Of a stretch of DNA of 12,920 nt, positions 7,415 to 12,920 are shown one piece after another. The notes under the pieces are model-generated. The model was not told the origin of the DNA and did no database searches. It worked only from the letters and a program-made list of their open reading frames with translations. The DNA comes from Parvibaculum sp036499025 (GTDB taxonomy: Bacteria; Pseudomonadota; Alphaproteobacteria; Parvibaculales; Parvibaculaceae): positions 1-12,920 of the forward strand of contig DASYEM010000037.1 of NCBI GenBank assembly GCA_036499025.1. Reading direction: 5' to 3'. Position numbers and translations under genes: made by a program. Position 1 is the stretch's first letter; every line of letters starts with the position of its first letter.

Positions 7415-8256
7415 CAATAGAAGAAGCCATGACGGACACGACCGAAACGGACATGCCTGAAATGTCGGAGATGATCGAAGGGTCCGAAGACGAAACTTCC
7501 GCCGAGGAGGTTGAGGACACGCCTGCGGAGGAAGCTGCCGTTGAGGCCGCCGCCGATGGCGCTAACGTCGTGAATTTCCCGGCCAATGCGACCGAACATG
7601 CGCAGTTGATGCGCATGGCGGAAGCGCTGCTGTTCGCTGCCGCCGAGCCGCTGGACATCGACAGTCTCGCGGCGCGCCTGCCGGCGGGCACGGATGTCGG
7701 CGCGGTCATTCAAGACCTTCAGGCACTCTATGAAAAACGCGGCGTAAACCTCGTCCGTGTCGCGAATAAATGGATGTTCAGGACGGCCGAGGATCTCTCC
7801 TTCCTGATGGAGCGTTCGGCGGTTGAACAACGCAAGCTGTCACGCGCGGCCATGGAAACGCTGGCAATCATCGCTTACCATCAACCCGTCACCCGCGCCG
7901 AGATTGAAGAAATCCGTGGCGTCTCCGTCTCCAAGGGCACAATCGATGTGTTGATGGAAACGAGCTGGGTGCGGTTGCGTGGCCGCAAGCGCACGCCGGG
8001 CCGGCCCGTGACCTATGGCACCACGGAAGCCTTCCTCGTGCATTTTGGGCTTGAGGCGGTTGGCGATTTGCCGGGCCTTGATGATCTCAAGGCAGCGGGC
8101 CTGCTGGACGGCCGCTTGCCACCTGGGTTCGATATTCCGATCCCTACAGAAGGCGGCGTCGAGGGCGATGGCGAATTCGAGGATACCGAGGAATATGGCG
8201 AGGCGCTGGACGAGCATCTCGCTCATTTGGGGGATGATGAAGGGCAAACGAGCTAG
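7411..8256 (+). CDS. scpB: Segregation and condensation protein B
   Basis: ScpB dimerises and binds the middle of ScpA within the SMC-ScpAB complex. It has two winged-helix domains. The first is at about 65-125 (LMRMAEALLFAAAEPLDIDSLA at its start, YEKRGVNLVRVANKWMFRT at its end). The second is at about 140-215, with LSRAAMETLAIIAYHQPVTRAEIEEIRGV and TPGRPVTYGTTEAFLVHFGL. The 281 residues exceed the common 180-250 range because an acidic tail of about 45 residues precedes the core and another (about 248-278) follows it. The ATGA overlap with scpA supports the start at 7411; an ATG at codon 7 is an alternative. It ends 211 nt before tatA, where the first transcription unit may stop. Confidence 0.96.
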   Translation: MTIEEAMTDTTETDMPEMSEMIEGSEDETSAEEVEDTPAEEAAVEAAADGANVVNFPANATEHAQLMRMAEALLFAAAEPLDIDSLAARLPAGTDVGAVIQDLQALYEKRGVNLVRVANKWMFRTAEDLSFLMERSAVEQRKLSRAAMETLAIIAYHQPVTRAEIEEIRGVSVSKGTIDVLMETSWVRLRGRKRTPGRPVTYGTTEAFLVHFGLEAVGDLPGLDDLKAAGLLDGRLPPGFDIPIPTEGGVEGDGEFEDTEEYGEALDEHLAHLGDDEGQTS

Positions 8257-8467
8257 CCGGCTTCATCCAAAAAGTCAGAACTCGCCATAATTTTGGACGA
8301 CAGTTGGACTTAGCGCCGAAAGTTAATCTCCTTCGAGCGAAATGCCGCAACCCCGGACCGCGAAATCTCCGCTCGAAAGTCCAGAACTCGCGGCCCATAT
8401 GCGTTACGGTACTGAAATCGGGGCTCGCCTTGGCGCATGCGCGGCGAGATCAATGAGGAGACTTTAG
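8257..8467 (+). promoter_or_regulatory. Repeat-bearing leader region upstream of tatA
   Basis: This 211-nt gap is the largest on the plus strand and probably carries the tat promoter. It contains a near-perfect direct repeat, AAAGTCAGAACTCGC at 8271-8285 and AAAGTCCAGAACTCGC at 8376-8391, differing by one inserted C. There is an inverted repeat TTCGAGCG (8332-8339) with CGCTCGAA (8370-8377), and TTGGAC occurs twice (8293-8298 and 8304-8309). A hairpin CTCGCC/GGCGAG (8424-8429 and 8443-8448) encloses the palindrome GCGCATGCGC (8433-8442). A CATAAT at 8286-8291 resembles a -10 box, but I see no good -35 for it. No credible gene is encoded here on either strand. Confidence 0.45.
8455..8460 (+). 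promoter_or_regulatory. Strong ribosome binding site of tatA
   Basis: GAGGAG lies 7 nt before the tatA ATG, close to ideal spacing and match to the anti-Shine-Dalgarno. It fixes the tatA start and contrasts with the weak site in front of tatB, in line with the excess of TatA over TatB and TatC known from model bacteria. Confidence 0.75.
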
Positions 8468-8698
8468 ATGTTGAGTTGGACGCATATTATCGTCGTCGTG
8501 GCGGTCATCGTGCTGCTGTTCGGCCGGGGTAAGGTTTCGGACCTGATGGGCGATGTCGCGAAAGGCATCAAGAGCTTCAAGAAGGGGCTCGCCGATGACG
8601 ACGTTCCGGCGGCGGCAAAGCCGGAACCGAGGATCATTGAAGGCAGCGCGACGCAGGATGCGAACGTGCATGCCAAGGACAAGACCGCCAACGGCTAA
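8468..8698 (+). CDS. tatA: Sec-independent translocase subunit TatA
   Basis: TatA oligomerises in the inner membrane to let folded twin-arginine substrates pass, after TatBC has bound them. The 76-residue protein has a very short N-terminus, one membrane helix (about 5-18), the hinge FGRGKVSDL (18-26) and an amphipathic helix to about residue 41 with SFKKGL, followed by a charged, disordered tail. Phe18-Gly19 and Phe37 correspond to the conserved F20-G21 and F39 of E. coli TatA. The polar residue of the membrane helix, Gln8 in E. coli, appears here as His6. The start follows a strong GAGGAG. It is the first gene of a tatABC set and is separated from tatB by 51 nt. Confidence 0.96.
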   Translation: MLSWTHIIVVVAVIVLLFGRGKVSDLMGDVAKGIKSFKKGLADDDVPAAAKPEPRIIEGSATQDANVHAKDKTANG

Positions 8699-8707
8699 GG
8701 CGCGGCC

Positions 8708-8726
8708 CCGGCTCCTCGGGAGCTGG
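8708..8726 (+). other. GC-rich hairpin between tatA and tatB
   Basis: CCGGCTCC (8708-8715), the loop TCG (8716-8718) and GGAGCTGG (8719-8726) form an 8-bp stem with one G-U pair in RNA. It begins 10 nt after the tatA stop. No T-run follows, so full termination is not expected. It could protect the 3' end of a tatA message or lower read-through into tatB. That role is inferred. Confidence 0.5.
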
Positions 8727-8749
8727 CTGACGCAATCCGGGTAGACCTC

Positions 8750-9136
8750 ATGTTCGATATCGGCTGGTCCGAACTGCTTCTCGTGGCGGTGCTCGCCATC
8801 ATCTTCGTCGGCCCGAAAGACTTGCCGAGGCTGATGCGGACGCTTGGCCAGTACACAGCCAAGATGCGCGCCATGGCTCGCGAGTTTCAGAACTCCTTCG
8901 AAGACCTCGCGCGTGAGACTGAACTCGACGAACTTCGCAAACAGGTCGCGGACCTGCGCGATGGCGCGATGCTGCCGCTTGCCGAGATGCAGCGCTCAGT
9001 CGAAGTTCCAGCCTCCACGACGACCGCTCGCGAGGAACCGCAAAGCGACGAAGCAGGTGCGACGCCGAAGCTCACCGTTGAGAGCCCGGCTCCTGTGGAC
9101 GCGTCCGTCCAGGACAAAAAGGCGGGCCCGGTATGA
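8750..9136 (+). CDS. tatB: Sec-independent translocase subunit TatB
   Basis: TatB forms the substrate receptor complex with TatC in the inner membrane. The 128 residues start with the family signature MFDIGWSELLLVAVLAI, in which Glu8 is the conserved acidic residue of the membrane helix. The hinge GPKDLPRLMRTLGQ (21-34) follows, then a long amphipathic and probably coiled helix (about 35-75) rich in Arg and Glu, and a Pro/Ala/Thr-rich tail. The MFDIGWSEL start and GPxxLP hinge separate it from the TatA paralog next door. The ribosome binding site is poor (GGGTAGACCTC before ATG). The stop overlaps the tatC start as ATGA. Confidence 0.95.
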   Translation: MFDIGWSELLLVAVLAIIFVGPKDLPRLMRTLGQYTAKMRAMAREFQNSFEDLARETELDELRKQVADLRDGAMLPLAEMQRSVEVPASTTTAREEPQSDEAGATPKLTVESPAPVDASVQDKKAGPV

Positions 9137-9954
9137 GCGATCCCGCCGACGAGATTGAAGCCTCGCGCGCGCCTTTGCTCGATCACCTGATCGAACTGCG
9201 CTCGCGACTCATCAAGTCGATGATCGCCATCGCCATCGCTTTCGGCATCTGCTTCACATTCGCCAAGCAGATTTTCAACATCCTGCTGCGGCCTTATGAG
9301 CTCGTCTCTGGCGCCGGCGCTGCCAAGCTCATCTACACGGCGCCGCAAGAGTATTTTTTCACCGAGATGAAGCTCGCCATGTTCGGGGCGTTCTTTCTGG
9401 CCTTTCCGATTATCGCCGGCCAGATCTACATGTTCGTCGCGCCGGGCCTCTATAAAAATGAACGCGGGGCTTTTCTGCCATTCCTGATCGCCACCCCGAT
9501 CCTGTTTTTGATCGGCGCGGCGCTCGTCTATTTCGGCATCATGCCGATGGCGCTGCACTACTTCACCTCGATGCAGCAGACGGGCGGCGACGGCAAGGCG
9601 ACAATCGAGCTTTTGCCGCGCGTCAGCGAGTATCTGAGCTTCATCATGAGCCTTATCCTTGCATTCGGGCTCTGCTTTCAGTTGCCGGTCATCCTGACGC
9701 TGCTGGCCAAGATCGGCGTCGTCGATGCCGCGATGCTGCGCAAGGGGCGTCGCTACGCCATTGTCATCGCTTTTGCGGTTGCCGCCGTGCTGACGCCGCC
9801 GGACCTGCTGAGCCAGATCAGCCTCGGCATCCCGACGGTGATGCTCTACGAAATCTCGATCTTCGCGGTCGTCCTCGTAGAGCGAAAGAAGAAGGCTGCG
9901 CAAGCCGCCGAGAAGGCGAAGGAAGAGGCGGGCGAGGTCGAGGCGACGGGTTAG
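9133..9954 (+). CDS. tatC: Sec-independent translocase subunit TatC
   Basis: This is the core multi-spanning receptor that recognises the twin-arginine signal. The 273 residues carry six membrane helices. Visible conserved features are LLDHLIELRSRL (15-26), with Glu21 and Arg23 matching E. coli E15 and R17, PQEYFFTEMKLAMF (71-84), and APGLYKNER (103-111), with Glu110 matching E. coli E103. SEYLSFIMSLILAFGLCFQLPV (165-186) and the LTPPDLLSQ loop (220-228) follow. A Lys/Ala/Glu-rich cytoplasmic tail (about 251-273) ends it. ATGA overlap with tatB supports the start and equal synthesis of the two receptor subunits. A gap of 132 nt follows before serS. Confidence 0.97.
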   Translation: MSDPADEIEASRAPLLDHLIELRSRLIKSMIAIAIAFGICFTFAKQIFNILLRPYELVSGAGAAKLIYTAPQEYFFTEMKLAMFGAFFLAFPIIAGQIYMFVAPGLYKNERGAFLPFLIATPILFLIGAALVYFGIMPMALHYFTSMQQTGGDGKATIELLPRVSEYLSFIMSLILAFGLCFQLPVILTLLAKIGVVDAAMLRKGRRYAIVIAFAVAAVLTPPDLLSQISLGIPTVMLYEISIFAVVLVERKKKAAQAAEKAKEEAGEVEATG

Positions 9955-10086
9955 TCCCTGCGCATCCCACTCTCGCCCGACAAGTCGGCCATGACGGTCG
10001 TTTGGTATGATTGCCCTTATTCTGGACGCTCCGAACCCTTCCGCGTATACAGAACCCGCCGCTAGTCCCAATCCGCGACGGATTCC
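9955..10086 (+). promoter_or_regulatory. Intergenic region between tatC and serS
   Basis: The 132 bases probably include the end of the tat transcript and a start site for serS. A dyad CCGAC-AA-GTCGG sits at 9977-9988 with no T-run. TATGAT (10006-10011) and TATACA (10046-10051) resemble -10 boxes, but neither has a convincing -35 partner. The serS start has only a modest Shine-Dalgarno (GACGGA). I see no T-box-like leader: the gap is short and lacks a terminator hairpin with a T-run. Confidence 0.3.
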
Positions 10087-11391
10087 ATGCACGACATCAA
10101 GATCATCCGCGACGACCCCGAGGCTTTTGACAAAGGGCTGGGCAAGCGTGGGCTCCCGCCTCAATCGGCGCGGCTGATCGAAATCGACGAACGCCGCCGC
10201 AAGGTGATCGTGGCCTTGCAGGACATGCAGCAGAAGCGCAACGACGCTTCAAAGCAGATCGGCGCTGCCAAGGGCAAAAAGGACGATGCGCTGGCCGCCA
10301 AGCTGATGGAGGAAGTCGCAAACCTCAAGGGCGCGATCCAGCAGGGCGAAGAGGACGAGCGCAGGCTAACGACGGAACTCGACACCGAGCTTGCCGCGAT
10401 CCCGAACATTCCTTTCGAAGACACGCCGGTCGGCCCCGATGAGAGCGGCAATGTCGAGCATCATCGGCACGGCACGCCGCGCGCGCTGAACTTTGCCGCG
10501 AAAGAGCATTTCGACTTGGGCGAAGCGCTCGGAATGATGGACTTTGAAGCAGCGGCAAAGCTTTCCGGCTCACGCTTCGTTGTGCTGAAGGGCCAGCTTG
10601 CGCGGATGGAACGCGCGATTGCCGCCTTCATGCTCGACCTGCATACGGGCGAATTTGGTTATGAAGAAGTGTCGCCGCCTCTGCTCGTCAAGGACCAGAC
10701 GATGTTCGGCACGGCGCAGTTGCCGAAATTCGCAGACGATCAGTTTACCGTTTTCAAAGGCCAGAGCCGCGACGATCAGGACAAGTTCTGGTTGATCCCG
10801 ACGGCGGAAGTTTCGCTGACCAATCTGGTGCGTGAAGCGATCCTCAATGAAGAGGAATTGCCCAAACGCTTCACCGCCTATACGCCGTGCTTCCGCGCCG
10901 AAGCCGGATCAGCTGGGCGCGATACGCGCGGCCTCATTCGCATGCATCAGTTCCCCAAGGTCGAGCTTGTCTCGATCACGGCGCCCGAGAAGGCGGTCGA
11001 TGAGCATGAGCGGATGCTCGCTTGCGCCGAGGAGGTACTGAGGCGGCTCGATCTTCACTATCGCGTCGTCACGCTTTGTACCGGGGACATGGGTTTTTCG
11101 GCGCGCAAGACCTATGACATCGAGGTCTGGTTGCCGGGACAGAACGCCTTTCGCGAAATTTCATCCTGCTCGGTTTGCGGCGATTTTCAGGCGCGGCGCA
11201 TGCAGGCGCGCTACAAGCCGACCGGAAGCAAGACGACGCGCTTCGTTCATACGCTCAACGGCTCGGCCCTTGCGGTTGGCCGGACGATGGTCGCGATCCT
11301 CGAGACTTATCAGCAGGCCGATGGCAGCATCAGCATTCCCGCAGCGTTGAAGCCTTATATGGGCGGTCAGGACAGCATCGCCCATGGCTAA
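10087..11391 (+). CDS. serS: Seryl-tRNA synthetase
   Basis: This class II aminoacyl-tRNA synthetase charges tRNA-Ser and, where present, selenocysteine tRNA in the cytoplasm. The 434 residues begin with the canonical MHDIKIIRDDPEAF. A long two-helix coiled-coil arm follows (about 30-105) that contacts the long variable arm of tRNA-Ser. Catalytic signatures are the serine-binding TAEV (239-242), motif 2 FRAEAGSAGRDTRGLIRMHQF (269-289), and motif 3 NGSALAVGRTMVAILE (391-406). EISSCSVCGDFQARRM (357-372) is also characteristic. The gene follows a 132-nt gap, so it may have its own promoter. Its last 8 bases are shared with the surE start. Confidence 0.98.
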   Translation: MHDIKIIRDDPEAFDKGLGKRGLPPQSARLIEIDERRRKVIVALQDMQQKRNDASKQIGAAKGKKDDALAAKLMEEVANLKGAIQQGEEDERRLTTELDTELAAIPNIPFEDTPVGPDESGNVEHHRHGTPRALNFAAKEHFDLGEALGMMDFEAAAKLSGSRFVVLKGQLARMERAIAAFMLDLHTGEFGYEEVSPPLLVKDQTMFGTAQLPKFADDQFTVFKGQSRDDQDKFWLIPTAEVSLTNLVREAILNEEELPKRFTAYTPCFRAEAGSAGRDTRGLIRMHQFPKVELVSITAPEKAVDEHERMLACAEEVLRRLDLHYRVVTLCTGDMGFSARKTYDIEVWLPGQNAFREISSCSVCGDFQARRMQARYKPTGSKTTRFVHTLNGSALAVGRTMVAILETYQQADGSISIPAALKPYMGGQDSIAHG

Positions 11392-12181
11392 GGCAGTAAC
11401 GAAGAAAACGGGTCTGCGCATTCTCGTCACCAATGATGACGGCATTCACGCGCCGGGTCTCGCGGCGTTGACGCGCATTGCGCTGAAGATTTCAAAAGAC
11501 GTCTGGGTTGCCGCGCCCGAAGAAGAGCAAAGCGGTTCGGCGCATTCGCTGTCGCTGGCAAACCCGATCCGCATCCGCAAGATGGGCCCGCGCAAATATG
11601 CGGTGAAGGGCACGCCCTCCGACTGCGTGCTGATGGCGGTTCGCCATGTCATGAAGGACAAGCAGCCGGACCTCGTTCTCTCCGGTATCAATCGCGGGCA
11701 GAACGTCGCCGACGACGTGACTTATTCGGGCACCATTGCGGCGGCCATGGAAGGAACGCAGCTCGGCATTCCCTCGATCGCGCTTTCTCAGGCTTTCGGT
11801 TTTGGTGAAAGCCGTCTCGTCAAATGGTCCACGGCGGAGCATTTCGCGCCCGGCATCATCAAGAAGCTGATCGCGGCTGGTTGGCCGAAAGACGTTCTTA
11901 TTAACGTCAACTTCCCGGATCTGCTACCTGCCTCCGTCAAAGGGATCGAGGTGACGGCGCAGGGCAAGCGCGACCAGTCGTTGGTGACCGTCGAGGAGCG
12001 CATCGACGCGCGCTCTAATCCCTATTACTGGCTGGGCTTCGAGCGCATTCCAAGCAATCCGCCGAAGGGCACCGATCTGCGCGCCATCTATGACGGCTTC
12101 ATCTCGGTGAGCCCGCTGCACATGAACCTCACCCACATGCAGACGCGCGCCTCTCTGGTCGCCGCCTTGGGGAAGGCATAA
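11384..12181 (+). CDS. surE: 5'/3'-nucleotidase SurE
   Basis: SurE is a metal-dependent phosphatase acting on nucleoside monophosphates (and exopolyphosphate in some species), linked to stationary-phase and stress survival. The 265 residues hold the expected motifs: LVTNDDG (14-20), with metal ligands Asp18 and Asp19, and APEEEQSGSAHSLSL (44-58), with Ser50 as a ligand. GTPSDCV (76-82) and SGINRGQNVADDVTYSGTIAAAMEG (100-124) follow, with Asn103 as the fourth ligand. The ATG at 11384 lies inside the end of serS (8-nt overlap), and the first residues before LRILVTNDDG form a short basic extension. pcm follows 7 nt after the stop, an arrangement known from many proteobacteria. Confidence 0.96.
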   Translation: MAKAVTKKTGLRILVTNDDGIHAPGLAALTRIALKISKDVWVAAPEEEQSGSAHSLSLANPIRIRKMGPRKYAVKGTPSDCVLMAVRHVMKDKQPDLVLSGINRGQNVADDVTYSGTIAAAMEGTQLGIPSIALSQAFGFGESRLVKWSTAEHFAPGIIKKLIAAGWPKDVLINVNFPDLLPASVKGIEVTAQGKRDQSLVTVEERIDARSNPYYWLGFERIPSNPPKGTDLRAIYDGFISVSPLHMNLTHMQTRASLVAALGKA

Positions 12182-12188
12182 AGGCCCG

Positions 12189-12893
12189 ATGAACAGTCGA
12201 TCTCCCAGCGATGGAGACGGGGACGAGCCCGACGGCGAGCCCATGGATGCCATCGAGCAGGGCAAGATCGAACTGATCATGGCGCTGCGCCGGCAAGGCA
12301 TCCGCGACAAAAAAATCCTCTCGGCGCTGGAGCGCATTCCGCGAGAGACCTTCATCAACGCCTCGTTCCGCAAACAGGCATACGAAGATCACGCGCTGCC
12401 CATCGAATGCGGCCAGACGATCAGCCAGCCTTTCGTCGTCGCCTATATGACAGAGCAATTGCAGGTCACCGACCGCATGAAGGTGCTCGAAGTCGGCACG
12501 GGCTCGGGCTATCAGGCCGCCGTGCTGTCGAAGCTCTGCCGCCGCGTCTATACGATCGAGCGTTACCGCACATTGTTGAAAGACGCGCTGAAACGCTTCG
12601 ACGAATTGCGCTTGCATAACATTACGTCGAAAGTCGGAGACGGCGCGGAAGGCTGGATTGAACAGGCGCCCTTCGACCGAATCATTGTCACCGCCGCCGC
12701 ACCTTCCGTGCCGCAGAAGCTTGTCGAACAGCTCAAACCGGGCGGGATCATGATCGTTCCCGTGGGGATCGCGGGCGGTCGGGGCGACCAGAACCTTGTG
12801 CGGATCGAGCGAACAGGGGAAGGTGTGAAACGCGAAGAGCTCATGCCCGTCCGATTCGTCCCGCTGGTCGAGGGTGTGGCGAAGGAATCCTGA
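12189..12893 (+). CDS. pcm: Protein-L-isoaspartate O-methyltransferase
   Basis: This S-adenosylmethionine-dependent enzyme methylates isoaspartyl residues formed by protein ageing so that they can revert to normal aspartate. The 234 residues include the substrate-side motif GQTISQPFVVAYMTE (75-89), with the conserved Ser79, the SAM-binding glycine loop VLEVGTGSGYQAAVL (99-113), the acidic TIER (122-125) that holds the ribose, and FDRIIVTAAAPSVPQKLVEQLKPGG toward the end. The first 18 residues are acidic and not part of the family core. An ATG at codon 19 (12243) is an alternative start, but the upstream one has AAGG nearby and close spacing to surE. It is complete in the window, with TGA at 12891-12893. 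Confidence 0.95.
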   Translation: MNSRSPSDGDGDEPDGEPMDAIEQGKIELIMALRRQGIRDKKILSALERIPRETFINASFRKQAYEDHALPIECGQTISQPFVVAYMTEQLQVTDRMKVLEVGTGSGYQAAVLSKLCRRVYTIERYRTLLKDALKRFDELRLHNITSKVGDGAEGWIEQAPFDRIIVTAAAPSVPQKLVEQLKPGGIMIVPVGIAGGRGDQNLVRIERTGEGVKREELMPVRFVPLVEGVAKES

Positions 12894-12920
12894 CGGCCTT
12901 TCAGGGTTGGGGGCGGAGAG
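12894..12920 (+). other. Right edge: probable ribosome binding site of the next gene
   Basis: After the pcm stop only 27 bases remain, ending GGCGGAGAG. GGAGAG at 12915-12920 would suit as a Shine-Dalgarno for a gene starting just beyond the window. In many proteobacteria a LysM/M23 peptidase of the NlpD type follows surE-pcm, so that is the natural expectation, though unseen here. A 5-bp stem CCTGA/TCAGG spans the pcm stop and is too weak to call a terminator. Confidence 0.3.

Noticed and set aside
8286..8291. CATAAT as the tatA -10 box
   Set aside because: No acceptable -35 lies 16-18 nt upstream, and alphaproteobacterial promoters vary too much to call one from a single hexamer.
9977..9988. 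Dyad CCGACAAGTCGG after tatC as a terminator
   Set aside because: The stem is short with a 2-nt loop and no downstream T-run.
8887..10164. A 425-codon minus-strand open frame opposite tatB, tatC and the serS start
   Set aside because: It is very rich in Arg, Asp and His, crosses three well-supported genes antisense, and resembles no family I know.
1..12920. Search for tRNA genes, CRISPR arrays, insertion sequences, toxin-antitoxin pairs or phage genes
   Set aside because: No cloverleaf, regular repeat-spacer array, transposase, terminal inverted repeats or phage protein was seen. The plus-strand block is ordinary housekeeping content.

Overview
The window is a GC-rich chromosomal segment that looks alphaproteobacterial. 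The evidence is the gene order argS / SPOR protein / nagZ / scpA / scpB / tatA / tatB / tatC / serS / surE / pcm, which is a familiar alphaproteobacterial series, together with the character of the Tat proteins (for example FGRGKVSDL and SFKKGL in TatA) and the typical Gram-negative envelope genes. I cannot name the genus from sequence alone. No tRNA, rRNA, insertion sequence, CRISPR array or prophage gene is visible.

Left region (1-2692, minus strand). Three genes read leftward: a small membrane protein of the DUF2946 type with a His/Cys cluster, a 708-residue TonB-dependent outer-membrane receptor, and the first 22 codons of a secreted protein that runs off the left edge. The receptor and the secreted protein are tightly coupled: the receptor stop codon lies inside the next gene's ribosome binding site. 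The 92-nt gap in front of the receptor holds a strong RNA-type hairpin with a bulged A and an AACA loop. The set suggests uptake of a metal or metal complex. Copper is a guess from family context, not shown by the sequence.

Right region (2824-12893, plus strand). Eleven genes all read rightward and are mostly overlapping or closely spaced. argS, the SPOR protein and nagZ overlap by one base each. scpA and scpB overlap by ATGA, as do tatB and tatC. serS and surE overlap by 8 nt. Two larger gaps divide the block: about 210 nt before tatA, containing repeats and dyads, and about 130 nt before serS. The likely transcription units are therefore argS-SPOR-nagZ-scpA-scpB, tatABC, and serS-surE-pcm, although read-through is plausible.

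The block combines aminoacyl-tRNA synthesis (ArgRS, SerRS), envelope work (a SPOR-domain septal protein, the NagZ muropeptide hydrolase), chromosome organisation (the ScpA/ScpB kleisin partners of SMC), folded-protein export (TatABC) and stress or repair functions (the SurE nucleotidase, the Pcm isoaspartyl repair methyltransferase). Nearly all of this is well known. The parts worth a second look are the DUF2946/TonB receptor cluster with its leader hairpin and the structured regions around tatA.
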